Counted from the stretch's first letter, positions 1-6,749 are shown. The stretch is 11,623 nucleotides of DNA from Nitrososphaerales archaeon (GCA_030039515.1 JASHVT010000006.1:1-11623); one strand, 5' to 3'. Numbers and translations are program-made. The notes: a model not told the origin generated them from the sequence alone.

Positions 1-622
1 CCTAGCCTGCGGGGCGTGGGGCAACGAACTCCTAGGGCCTCTCGGGATAGACGGGCACGTCAAGGCGAAGAAGAGGCAGCTGTTCAGCGTCCCCTCGACT
101 TCAAAGGGGCTCGGCGATCTCCTGCGGACCAAGGAGTTCAACAAGCTCGGCCTCCTCCCGATGACCATCCTCCCCAAGGCGGGGGTCCACTTCAAGCCAG
201 TGTCGGAGGAAGGGGCCTTCTGGGTGGGCTGCGAAGACGAGGTGGGCCGGCCCTTCATCGAGTCTCCAGACCGCGACCTGTCCGCGTATGGAGCCGAGCA
301 GGAATACTTCCAGAAGGGGATCAAGCCTGTCCTGACAGGGTACTTCCCTGCCTTCGAAGGGGCGACGGTGAAGGCGATGTGGGCCGGGCTGTACTCCTAC
401 AACACCACGGACTACCTGCCTTTCGTGTTCAGGGAGAACAACCTGATAGCCGTGGGAGGAGACAGCGGCAGCGGGATAATGAAAGGGGACTCCCTGGGAA
501 GGATCGTCGCCGCGACCTGCCGAGAGGAAGACCAGGCGGTCTTGTTCGGGGGCCACGAGTACAGCGTCTCCAAGCTCGGCTTCCGTAAGAGAGACGTCGA
601 AAGGGAGGAATGGGTGCTGTGA
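1..622 (+). CDS. FAD-dependent oxidoreductase of the DAO family, C-terminal part (5' end outside window)
   Basis: The reading frame is open from base 2 to the TGA at 620-622, giving 206 visible residues with the start off the left edge. The frame continues well upstream of the first in-frame ATG at 161, and that upstream part is clearly protein-like (ACGAWGNELLGPLGI), so ATG 161 is not the start. GAWGN matches the G-x-W-s/n segment of the D-amino-acid/glycine/sarcosine oxidase family. The C-terminal stretch around 445-510 (LIAVGGDSGSGIMKGDSLGR) matches the conserved G-x-x-G-x-G-I segment that closes over FAD. The N-terminal Rossmann motif (GxGxxG) must lie outside the window. Such enzymes oxidise amino acids or secondary amines, passing electrons to oxygen or another acceptor. 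The substrate cannot be told from this fragment. Family assignment is firm; function within the family is open. Confidence 0.88.
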   Translation, partial: LACGAWGNELLGPLGIDGHVKAKKRQLFSVPSTSKGLGDLLRTKEFNKLGLLPMTILPKAGVHFKPVSEEGAFWVGCEDEVGRPFIESPDRDLSAYGAEQEYFQKGIKPVLTGYFPAFEGATVKAMWAGLYSYNTTDYLPFVFRENNLIAVGGDSGSGIMKGDSLGRIVAATCREEDQAVLFGGHEYSVSKLGFRKRDVEREEWVL

Positions 623-678
623 GTCCACGGGAAGCAGACTGAGAAAGGTGTAACTATGCGCCTCGCCCTCTACCGCAC

Positions 679-810
679 ATGCCTGTCTGCCCGAAGTGCG
701 GCAAGCTGATCAGCGCCAAGAAGTTCGCTCGCCACGTCGGCAGGTGCGGCGAGCATCACAAGAAGCCTCCTCGGGCGCTCGACTCCAGGGACTTCTGGAC
801 GAGAATCTGA
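679..810 (+). CDS. 43-residue zinc-finger miniprotein (hypothetical)
   Basis: An ATG at 679 opens a 43-codon frame ending at TGA 808-810. It begins MPVCPKCGKLISAKKFARHV and continues with GRCGEHHKK. Cys4, Cys7, His19 and Cys23 form a C-x2-C-x11-H-x3-C pattern, a compact zinc-binding knuckle like those in small archaeal zinc-finger proteins. The rest is rich in Lys and Arg, which would suit nucleic-acid binding. A weak A/T-rich stretch (TAACTAT, 651-657) lies about 25 bases upstream and could be a TATA box for a leaderless message. It sits between the oxidoreductase and tRNA genes on the same strand. Evidence is the intact metal-ligand pattern and the in-frame stop; there is no homology call I can name. 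A chance frame cannot be excluded in GC-rich DNA. Confidence 0.6.
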   Translation: MPVCPKCGKLISAKKFARHVGRCGEHHKKPPRALDSRDFWTRI

Positions 811-871
811 ACGCGACTTTCTCTTGCGATGCAGGCGGTCTCGTAGGGCAGACCTGCGAGAGCGCTTCAAC

Positions 872-879
872 CTTAAATC
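872..879 (+). promoter_or_regulatory. TATA-like box of the tRNA-Asp gene
   Basis: CTTAAATC lies about 28 bases before the first base of the tRNA (904), the right spacing for archaeal TBP-dependent transcription. The same octamer occurs ahead of the solute-binding protein gene (4593-4600). This is an inference from sequence and spacing only. Confidence 0.65.
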
Positions 880-918
880 GACTGCCCTAAGGGTTCGGCT
901 CTAGCCCTGGTCGTATAG

Positions 919-937
919 AGGGTCAAGCCCCGTAGAG
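919..937 (+). other. 19-base intron in the D-loop of tRNA-Asp
   Basis: The insertion lies after A14-G15 of the tRNA. A relaxed bulge-helix-bulge can be drawn. The outer helix is 909-912 with 939-942 (two G-C and two G-U pairs). The central helix is 913-916 with 932-935 (three of four pairs, with G913/G935 mismatched). The 3-base bulges are 917-919 (AG^A) and 936-938 (AG^C). The inner stem is GGG (920-922) with CCC (929-931). A direct repeat TAGAG (916-920 and 933-937) makes a 17-base excision possible too, but the 19-base choice gives the usual D-loop and fits the cleavage rule (after the second bulge base). Confidence 0.78.
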
Positions 938-981
938 CGGTCCAGTATGCCCGCCTGTCACGCGGGCGACCCGGGTTCGAA

Positions 982-996
982 ATCACGAGACGAAAG
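982..996 (+). other. 15-base intron in the T-loop of tRNA-Asp (position 59/60)
   Basis: This is a textbook bulge-helix-bulge. The outer helix is the T-stem itself (971-975 with 998-1002). The 4-bp central helix is TTCG (976-979) with CGAA (991-994). The 3-base bulges are 980-982 (AA^A) and 995-997 (AG^T). The inner stem is TC/GA (983-984 with 989-990), capped by ACGA. Cutting after the second base of each bulge leaves a perfect TTCGAAT T-loop. Non-canonical introns at 59/60 are known in thermoproteal archaea. Confidence 0.88.
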
Positions 997-1188
997 TCCC
1001 GGCCAGGGCGCGTCTTCCCCATGTAGGCGCCGACGGATCTCATGTGGGAGAAGTCAAGGAGTGATGCAGGGCCTTCTCCGACTACAGCCGCCTCGGGCTT
1101 GCAGTGGTCAGAATGGCGAATGACCTCCACCCGGCGCGGATATGCTATCACGCAGGCCGAGAGGGCGGTCATCAGAGGTCGAGACTTC

Positions 1189-2526
1189 CTACGTGAAGTA
1201 CTCCTTCACGTGGGGCCTGAACAAGTACCCCAAGACCACCACTCCGACCGCGAGGCCGGCGACATAGACTAGATTGCCCAGGATGATCCCACCCACGTCG
1301 GCCAACAGCCCCATGACAACGAGGGCGACGCTGAGAGACCAGGCCCACTTCTCTCCCGACCACAGTCCCCATCCGGAACCAATCCCGATGATACCGACCA
1401 GCAAAAAGAGGAAGGCAAGGACGAACGCTATATCATAGCCAGTGAACGTGACCACCCAGAAGAACAGCGAAAGGCCGGCGGAGGCCACTCCTCCTGCGAA
1501 CTGAAGGATTGCAAGGGCTGTCACCCCCGTCGGTCTACCTGCAGGGACTGCAGGGAACGTGAGACTGGAGGGCACCTGAAACGTAAAGAGGCTGACCCCT
1601 CTACTCCGGGTCGAAGAGTGATCCGTCTCTACAGAGACACGAGTCGGGTTGCGCTGCGCTTGGCCAGGCTCGCCTAGGCGAGCGAGGAACCTCCTTGCTC
1701 CTATGAAGCTGAAAAAGGCAGCCGAGAAGTACAGGCCGACTCCGAGTACGACCGCGACGCCTGCCAGAGTCGAGTAACCCCCGGTGAACAGGATCGAGCT
1801 CGTCGTCAAGGATGCCTGCCCGTTGATGGCGAACCGTACGGCAGCCAGAAACTGTGGAGACGACACGTCCGCCCAGACCAGAACAAGGGCGGCAAAGGCG
1901 ACCGGCAAGGCCACCAAGTAGAGTACTCCCGCCAGGCGCAATCTAGTCTCCGACAGGTCCTGCGCTAGGCTCCTGAGAGATAGGGCCATGTATGACTGCG
2001 CCGCGAAGTTCATCAGGGAGACCACGACGAGGATGACGAGGATTCCCTGCAGCGTGCCGACGACAGCGGATGCCGGGGACGCCCCTCCTTCGACTTGAGT
2101 TGCGAGTTGACTCCCTAGCCCGGCCAGATATGAGACGAGGATCAGGAAAGAGACGACGAACACGAAGAGAAGAGCCCAGAATGTCCTGCCGTAGCGTTGT
2201 GCCCTCTTCAGCGCCGAGTCGCCTAGTCCGTGCCAGGCGAGGAGGAGCCCTACGAAACCTATGAGCCCTAAGAGGCCAGCCAAGACCTCGCCTATCACAG
2301 GAACCCAGGCGAGGATGGTCGCGAACGCGATGGTTGGAAGCGTCCACTTCAGCCTCCCCACGTTCCTTTCGACCTCCCGGTCCACCCTGTCGAGCGAGTC
2401 TCCGGCGTCTGGTGCGGGCGTGGGCGCGTTCTGCCGCCACGCCGCCATCGCCCTCGTGTAGCCACAGAATGGGCAGTTTATGTATTCAGAAGGGAAGTCC
2501 TTGCCACAGTTCGCGCAAGGCGCCAT
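1189..2526 (-). CDS. Zinc-ribbon polytopic membrane protein, unknown function
   Basis: The product has 445 residues. The N-terminus carries a two-knuckle zinc ribbon (Cys4, Cys7, Cys18, Cys21; MAPCANCG and NCPFCGYT), followed by an Ala/Pro linker. About ten hydrophobic segments follow, near residues 62-98 (two), 114-136, 152-176, 198-218, 254-276, 333-355, 365-386, 394-416 and 418-436. The first membrane block (about 60-280) resembles archaeal DUF996-like proteins. The last 120 residues begin RPTGVTALAIL and end FRPHVKEYF, with WSGEKWAWSL between; these resemble a four-helix domain common in archaeal membrane proteins (DUF2127-like). Both domain names are from memory and tentative. A Ser/Arg-rich linker (about 285-330) separates the blocks. 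The start is supported by a TATA-like box 27 bases upstream, implying a leaderless message. Role unknown; the ribbon would lie in the cytoplasm. Confidence 0.85.
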   Translation of the reverse strand: MAPCANCGKDFPSEYINCPFCGYTRAMAAWRQNAPTPAPDAGDSLDRVDREVERNVGRLKWTLPTIAFATILAWVPVIGEVLAGLLGLIGFVGLLLAWHGLGDSALKRAQRYGRTFWALLFVFVVSFLILVSYLAGLGSQLATQVEGGASPASAVVGTLQGILVILVVVSLMNFAAQSYMALSLRSLAQDLSETRLRLAGVLYLVALPVAFAALVLVWADVSSPQFLAAVRFAINGQASLTTSSILFTGGYSTLAGVAVVLGVGLYFSAAFFSFIGARRFLARLGEPGQAQRNPTRVSVETDHSSTRSRGVSLFTFQVPSSLTFPAVPAGRPTGVTALAILQFAGGVASAGLSLFFWVVTFTGYDIAFVLAFLFLLVGIIGIGSGWGLWSGEKWAWSLSVALVVMGLLADVGGIILGNLVYVAGLAVGVVVLGYLFRPHVKEYFT

Positions 2527-2550
2527 CGCCTCTGAGACTCTCGGAATTCT

Positions 2551-2556
2551 ATTTAG
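2551..2556 (-). promoter_or_regulatory. TATA-like box for the zinc-ribbon membrane protein gene
   Basis: On the minus strand the sequence reads CCCTAAATAGA, centred about 27 bases before the ATG at 2526. This supports that start and a leaderless transcript separate from the exporter genes upstream. Confidence 0.58.
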
Positions 2557-2748
2557 GGCTCACGCCTTCGCTCCGTCCTCCGTTCACACTCTCGTGAAAC
2601 GAGGAGCTCGCCCGGCGCTCGCGCAGCGGTGGCAGGCCATGGAGTCTCGCGGTTCTGAAGAGAGGGATACGCAGGGTGAACGGAAGATCGAACCACCCTA
2701 CCTGGGTCAGATTCTAGAGTCGGTCCTTCCGCGCTGGAGGTCCCCGTC

Positions 2749-3492
2749 TCAGGGGTCGCGCCAGTGGCTCTTCTTGACGGCGACCGCGAAGAGCGCCAGA
2801 CAGACCGCTACGAGCACAACCCAGTCGGCCGCGAGGTTGACAGCGGTGAGCTGCAGGTCACCGATGGCGTTCTGGGCTATCTCTGCCGCGTACGTGGCTG
2901 GAGAGAAGTACGCCAGGAACCTGATCGACGCCGGTATGTACGTGATGGGATAGTAGATCGGCGCGATGGTGGCGAGTATAATGGTGAGGATGCTCACGAA
3001 GGCGCGGTTCTGCTGGATGTCTGTGCTGAACGTCGAGAGCATGAAGCCCAGCGCGACGGAGAACGCGAACATCAGCGCGAAGACGCACAGGACCGTGAGC
3101 GCCCCGACCAGGGTCGCTCTTATGAAGAGCGCCGAGAGGAACGTCAGGACCGCCAGCGCAGGGATGGAGTTCGCGAGGGCGGCCATCCCCATTCCCAGGG
3201 CGTATGCGAACGCGCTCGTGGGAGAGCTCACGAGCATGTCCTGGAACTTGAAATCGTTCTTCATGTGGGAGAGATCTATCTGCAGGTTCACCCCTCCGGA
3301 GATCATGCTTGTTATCAGCGCGCCCTCTATCGAGATGCTGAGCAGGTCGCCGTGGCTCACCAGGAGGATCAGCACCAAGACGGAGAAGGGGGCCAGGACG
3401 TTGCTCACCAGCGTTATGGGATAGTTCTTCATCTGATAGAGCGCGTCGATGAGGATCGAAGCGTAGACCTGGCTGAGCCTGCTACTCTTCAT
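2749..3492 (-). CDS. ABC-2 type exporter permease
   Basis: The product has 247 residues with about six membrane spans (near 26-46, 53-70, 95-120, 125-150, 165-185 and 222-240), the size and layout of an ABC-2 membrane subunit. The segment around 176-204 (APIYYPITYIPASIRFLAYF, then SPATYAAE) is the characteristic proline-rich region before the last helix of this family. I chose the ATG at 3492. The frame is open further upstream, but that stretch is an Arg/Ser-rich shadow of the ATPase gene. ATG 3492 overlaps the 3' end of the ATPase gene by 11 bases, a usual sign of translational coupling. It should form a dimer in the membrane, driven by the ATPase encoded just before it. The substrate (drug, lipid, polysaccharide or ion) cannot be inferred. 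Confidence 0.9.
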   Translation of the reverse strand: MKSSRLSQVYASILIDALYQMKNYPITLVSNVLAPFSVLVLILLVSHGDLLSISIEGALITSMISGGVNLQIDLSHMKNDFKFQDMLVSSPTSAFAYALGMGMAALANSIPALAVLTFLSALFIRATLVGALTVLCVFALMFAFSVALGFMLSTFSTDIQQNRAFVSILTIILATIAPIYYPITYIPASIRFLAYFSPATYAAEIAQNAIGDLQLTAVNLAADWVVLVAVCLALFAVAVKKSHWRDP

Positions 3493-4429
3493 GCCTGTCG
3501 CCGTTCTCCCTCGGTTCCTTCCGCGTATCCTCCTCGATCGGCCTCCTGACAAGGTAGTAGAATATGTCCTCCAACGAGATGGGATAGATGGAGAAGCGCC
3601 TCTTCTCCTTGACCAGCTCCTCCGTGAGCCTGTCCGCATCCTCCTCGGAGGTGAAGATCTGGGTAGACCCATCTTCGCCCTTGAACACCTCTCCGACCTT
3701 AGGTTCGAAGGGGGAGCCTCCGTTGAGTATCCTCATGCTCACCTGGTACTTCATCCCCGCCCTCAGCTCCCCGAGGCTGCCCAGTGTCAGGAGCCTCCCG
3801 TTCTCCAGGATGCCTATCCTGTCAGCAAGCCTCTCAGCCTCTTCGAGGTAGTGAGTGGTCAGGAAGATGAAATGCGTCCTCTTCAGTTCCCTCAGGGTCG
3901 CCCAGAGGTCTGCCCTTATCAGCGGGTCGAGCCCTGTCGTAGGTTCGTCAACGAACAATATCCTGGCGTCCGTCGCCAGGATGGTGGACATCAGAACCCT
4001 CCTCTTCACTCCTCCCGACAGGCGCCTGTTCACGACGTTCTCGTACTGGCCGAGCCCTAGCTTCTCGAGCGCGTCTCTCACCTTCGACGCCGCTTCCTTC
4101 CTGCCGAATCCCCTGTAGAGGAGATAGGAATAGATCGTCTGCCTCGGCGTCAGCCACGGGACGAGCCTGGCCTCCTGCGGCATCACCGCTATCTGCTGCC
4201 TTATCCTGTTGGTGTCCCTCAGCACGTCCATCCCGTTGATGCTCGCGCTCCCCGAGGTCGGCTGGAGCTCTGTGGCGAGGATCCTGATGAGAGTGGTCTT
4301 TCCGGCGCCGTTCCTCCCCAGAAGGGCGAAGATCCCCCGTGTCTCTGTCGAGAATGTGACTTCATCAAGGGCTGGAGGCTCGTTTCCGTAGCGCTTGGAC
4401 AGGCTCGAGCACTCCAGGAGGTCAGTCAT
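3482..4429 (-). CDS. ABC-2 type exporter ATP-binding protein
   Basis: The product has 315 residues. Walker A is GRNGAGKTT (38-46), the Q-loop glutamine is in MPQ (85), the signature is LSGGV (137-141), Walker B plus D-loop is ILFVDEPTTGLD (157-168), and the switch histidine is in TTH (193). This is a complete, apparently active nucleotide-binding domain of the CcmA/DrrA type. The signature ends in Val rather than the usual Gln, a variant seen in this branch. A C-terminal accessory region (about 225-315), ending in a charged tail, is typical of drug/daunorubicin-like exporter ATPases. It is the first gene of a two-gene unit with the permease. The start at 4429 is supported by a TTTAAA box about 29 bases upstream. 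It diverges from the peptide importer. Confidence 0.94.
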   Translation of the reverse strand: MTDLLECSSLSKRYGNEPPALDEVTFSTETRGIFALLGRNGAGKTTLIRILATELQPTSGSASINGMDVLRDTNRIRQQIAVMPQEARLVPWLTPRQTIYSYLLYRGFGRKEAASKVRDALEKLGLGQYENVVNRRLSGGVKRRVLMSTILATDARILFVDEPTTGLDPLIRADLWATLRELKRTHFIFLTTHYLEEAERLADRIGILENGRLLTLGSLGELRAGMKYQVSMRILNGGSPFEPKVGEVFKGEDGSTQIFTSEEDADRLTEELVKEKRRFSIYPISLEDIFYYLVRRPIEEDTRKEPRENGDRHEE

Positions 4430-4455
4430 CCGACCTGTGGGCTCGAGGTCTCCTC

Positions 4456-4461
4456 TTTAAA
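4456..4461 (-). promoter_or_regulatory. TATA-like box for the ABC-2 exporter genes
   Basis: TTTAAA (palindromic, read on the minus strand after GCCG) is centred about 29 bases upstream of the ATG at 4429. The spacing suggests a leaderless or nearly leaderless transcript. Confidence 0.68.
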
Positions 4462-4566
4462 CGGCGAAGACCGCGGCCAGCGCCTCGCTCACCAGGCAGC
4501 CCTGAGGGCGCGGGTGCTCCGAGGACAGGCGTCGGGGGCCCACGACGGCAGCCAGCGCCAAAAGAG

Positions 4567-4586
4567 AGGCCGGGCGGAAGGCCTCC
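4567..4586. promoter_or_regulatory. Inverted repeat just upstream of the importer promoter (possible operator)
   Basis: GAGGCC (4567-4572) and GGCCTC (4581-4586) form perfect 6-base arms with an 8-base spacer. The repeat ends 6 bases before the CTTAAATC box. A dimeric regulator bound there could contact the promoter. GC-rich DNA produces such repeats by chance, so the call is tentative. Confidence 0.35.
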
Positions 4587-4592
4587 CCAACG

Positions 4593-4600
4593 CTTAAATC
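4593..4600 (+). promoter_or_regulatory. TATA-like box for the solute-binding protein gene
   Basis: CTTAAATC, identical to the tRNA-Asp box, is centred about 24 bases before ATG 4620 and about 27 before the next ATG at 4623. The spacing slightly favours the second ATG as the first codon of a leaderless message. Confidence 0.72.
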
Positions 4601-4619
4601 AGAACCAGGACGCTAACGT

Positions 4620-6749
4620 ATGATGCACGTTAGAAAATCTAGAGCAATATCTACTATCCTTGCAACAGTAATAATCGTAGTAATAGTCATCGCGGCAATC
4701 GCGGGGATCTACCTCGCCTATGTCATTCCTTCCAAGACCACGTCTTCTACCACTACCACGTCTATCCCGAGCGTCTTCACTTACGAGACGGCCGAGACGA
4801 TAGCGTACCTCGACCCAGGGGTGTCCTACTACTCCTACGACTACAACATAATGCAGAACGTGTACGAGCCACTGCTCGACTACAACGGGACCACCAACCA
4901 GGTCATACCGTGGCTGGCGTCCAGCTACACAAACAACTCCGCGGGCACGGAGTACTACTTCACTCTGCGCAGCGGCATCAAGTTCGCTGACGGAGAGCCT
5001 CTGAACTCGACCGCGGTCTACTTCGCACTCAACAGGGACCTCGTCATGGACGGGAGCTCGCCAGTCGCGCACTGCATTCAGGCCAGCTGGCTGATCCAGC
5101 AGATGGTCGACCCCAGCTTGTCCTGCTTCCTCAGCACAACACAGACATACGGGGAGAGCTACGTCAACGCTTGGCTCGCCCAGGACTTCGTAACAATCAC
5201 AGGGCCTCTCACCTTCACCATCAACGTGAAGATCCCGAACGCGGCGTTCGCCAACATCTTCACGCAACCGCTCACTGACCCGATCGCCCCGGTCTACGTC
5301 ATGCAGCACGACCTGGCGATGTGGAACCAGAGCTCCAACGGCTACACGCTGCCCTACGCCACGCTGTCAGGGAACCTTACGACCCAGATCAAGGAGTACC
5401 TCTACGACCTCTCGGCCACCTGTAACGTCGGCGCGACGCAATATGGCTGTGGGGCCACCTACCTGGACAACTCCGTGGGCGGGTCCCTAGCGGGGACCGG
5501 GCCCTACGTCGTCACGAGCGACGACCTCACCACAAACGACATCGTGCTGACGGCGAACCCCAACTACTGGGGCGGGCCGTATCAGTATTCGGGTGGCGCG
5601 ATAATCTCCCCCAAGATCAAGACGATCGACTTCAACTATGTCGCGTCTCAGGCGACCAGGGAGCTGGACCTCAAGGCAGCTGCCGCGTCAGGACAGGCGA
5701 TGGCGATAGACGTGGAGTCTGCGAACATCGAGGACATCGCGAACAAGACCTTGTGGGACCAAGGACAGCTGGTCTCGGACGTCCCCGGGGTCACGCTCTA
5801 CGGGATGTACCCCCAGTACTCCATCGACTTCTCGCCTTTCGACACCAACGTGACCAACCCTAGCACTCACCAGCTGTACACGTTCCAGCCCTTCGCAGAC
5901 AAGAGGATCAGGCTCGCGTTCGCAGACGCGGTCAACATCACGGCCGAGTGGGACACCACAGACGAGAGGTGGGGCCTCCCGGCTCAGAACCTCATCCCTC
6001 CAGGCCTCCCACCCTCGGGCTCCTACGACTCCTCGATCACGCCTGCATATAGCTACAACACAACCGAGGCGGCTCAACTGCTCATCCAAGCGATGGAAGA
6101 CCCATTGACCCAGTTCACCTTCGTCAACGGCACGGCAGCGCCACCAGGAACGTTCAACAACTCCTTCGGATGCAGCGAGTTGGAGTTCATCATCGCTGAC
6201 AGGTGCTCCTCGCCAATAACGCAGACCATCACGCTCGTCGCAGCTACAGGCGACACGGGAGACATCGACGTCTTCAACGCGATCGCCCAGACCATCGACA
6301 ACATTAGCACGACCTACAACCTCGGCCTCACGGTGAACGTCCAGACGCAGCCACAGGGGACCATCGTGGACACTGGGACAGCGCCAGGGAACCCCTGGTA
6401 CATGTTCAACCTCGGATGGTTCGACGACTATCCATGGGTGACGGACTTCACCCTCAACATGCTCACGTACCCCGGCTCGTACGCGGGAGCGGGCTGGAAC
6501 CTCACCAGCATGACGAACCTCTTCAACCTCTCCGAGCAGGCCAACAGGGCCGACAACGTCACCGGAGTGGTCCAATACTCCAAGCAGATGGCTGAGCTCG
6601 CCAACCAAAATGTGATGTACCTCTGGCAGTTCTACGGCACAAGCTTCGTCGCAATGACTTCAAACGTCCAGGGCTTCACGTGGAACTCGAACCTGGCTTC
6701 GGCCGCGTTCTACGGAGTAGGCCCGCAATATTACGCGACCCTCTATTAG
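4620..6749 (+). CDS. Family 5 extracellular solute-binding protein with pilin-type signal (peptide ABC importer)
   Basis: The product has 709 residues. The N-terminus HVRKSRAISTILATVI is an archaeal class III signal: a basic segment, then RA|IS as the likely prepilin-peptidase site after Ala9. A hydrophobic helix (10-34) and a Ser/Thr linker (38-49, TTSSTTTTS) follow. The rest is an SBP_bac_5 fold: LRSGIKFADGEPLNS (116-130), GTGPYVV (292-298) and NPNYWGG (313-319) are hallmark segments. At 709 residues it is longer than the usual 500-550. Six cysteines fall in three near pairs (152/169, 268/277, 518/529), suggesting disulfides. There are many N-glycosylation sequons (such as N89-G-T). It should bind peptides or a similar ligand on the cell surface. 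ATG 4620 or ATG 4623 may be the start, differing by one Met. The first roughly 25 codons are unusually A/T-rich. It is first in the importer cluster. Confidence 0.95.
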   Translation: MMHVRKSRAISTILATVIIVVIVIAAIAGIYLAYVIPSKTTSSTTTTSIPSVFTYETAETIAYLDPGVSYYSYDYNIMQNVYEPLLDYNGTTNQVIPWLASSYTNNSAGTEYYFTLRSGIKFADGEPLNSTAVYFALNRDLVMDGSSPVAHCIQASWLIQQMVDPSLSCFLSTTQTYGESYVNAWLAQDFVTITGPLTFTINVKIPNAAFANIFTQPLTDPIAPVYVMQHDLAMWNQSSNGYTLPYATLSGNLTTQIKEYLYDLSATCNVGATQYGCGATYLDNSVGGSLAGTGPYVVTSDDLTTNDIVLTANPNYWGGPYQYSGGAIISPKIKTIDFNYVASQATRELDLKAAAASGQAMAIDVESANIEDIANKTLWDQGQLVSDVPGVTLYGMYPQYSIDFSPFDTNVTNPSTHQLYTFQPFADKRIRLAFADAVNITAEWDTTDERWGLPAQNLIPPGLPPSGSYDSSITPAYSYNTTEAAQLLIQAMEDPLTQFTFVNGTAAPPGTFNNSFGCSELEFIIADRCSSPITQTITLVAATGDTGDIDVFNAIAQTIDNISTTYNLGLTVNVQTQPQGTIVDTGTAPGNPWYMFNLGWFDDYPWVTDFTLNMLTYPGSYAGAGWNLTSMTNLFNLSEQANRADNVTGVVQYSKQMAELANQNVMYLWQFYGTSFVAMTSNVQGFTWNSNLASAAFYGVGPQYYATLY

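Larger units (their letters stand above)
904..1010 (+). tRNA. tRNA-Asp (GUC) interrupted by two introns
   Basis: The acceptor strands GCCCTGG (904-910) and CCAGGGC (1003-1009) pair perfectly, with discriminator G at 1010. The anticodon arm is CCCGC / CTGTCAC / GCGGG (950-966) with anticodon GTC at 957-959. The D-stem is GTAT (913-916) with GTAT (945-948), using G-U pairs typical of archaeal tRNA-Asp. The T-stem is CCGGG (971-975) with CCCGG (998-1002). The D-loop and T-loop as written are far too long: removing 919-937 and 982-996 gives normal loops (AGCGGTCCA and TTCGAAT) and a 73-base mature tRNA. The anticodon loop has no intron. G1-C72, G73 and GUC all fit aspartate identity. CCA is not encoded. 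Because both loops that search models rely on are interrupted, an automated scan could miss or misfold this gene. Confidence 0.93.

Noticed and set aside
656..709. ATG at 656 with an AGGTG Shine-Dalgarno-like match
   Set aside because: It opens only a 17-codon frame without any motif, and the overlapping ATG 679 frame carries the zinc-ligand pattern.
873..1172. 99-codon open frame on the minus strand
   Set aside because: It runs antisense through the tRNA-Asp gene, has no recognisable motif or start signal, and is best explained by GC-rich composition.
1011..1188. Possible C/D-box small RNA or hairpin (GTGATGC-like box; GGTCA/TGACC arms at 1106-1125)
   Set aside because: Neither C nor D box is complete, and the stem is only 5 bp with a 10-base loop. 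Nothing else is evident in these 178 bases.
2557..2748. Intergenic stretch with a CTCGT-GAA-ACGAG hairpin (2591-2603)
   Set aside because: A 5-bp stem with a 3-base loop and no T-run is not enough to call a terminator or RNA gene. I see no other supportable element here.
3493..3672. 60-residue N-terminal extension of the ABC-2 permease frame
   Set aside because: The extension lies wholly within the ATPase gene in another frame and is Arg/Ser-rich. ATG 3492 gives a normal family N-terminus and an 11-base overlap.
5688..6608. 306-codon open frame antisense to the solute-binding protein gene
   Set aside because: It is composition-driven and rich in Val, Arg and Glu with no domain. The sense frame is clearly the binding protein.
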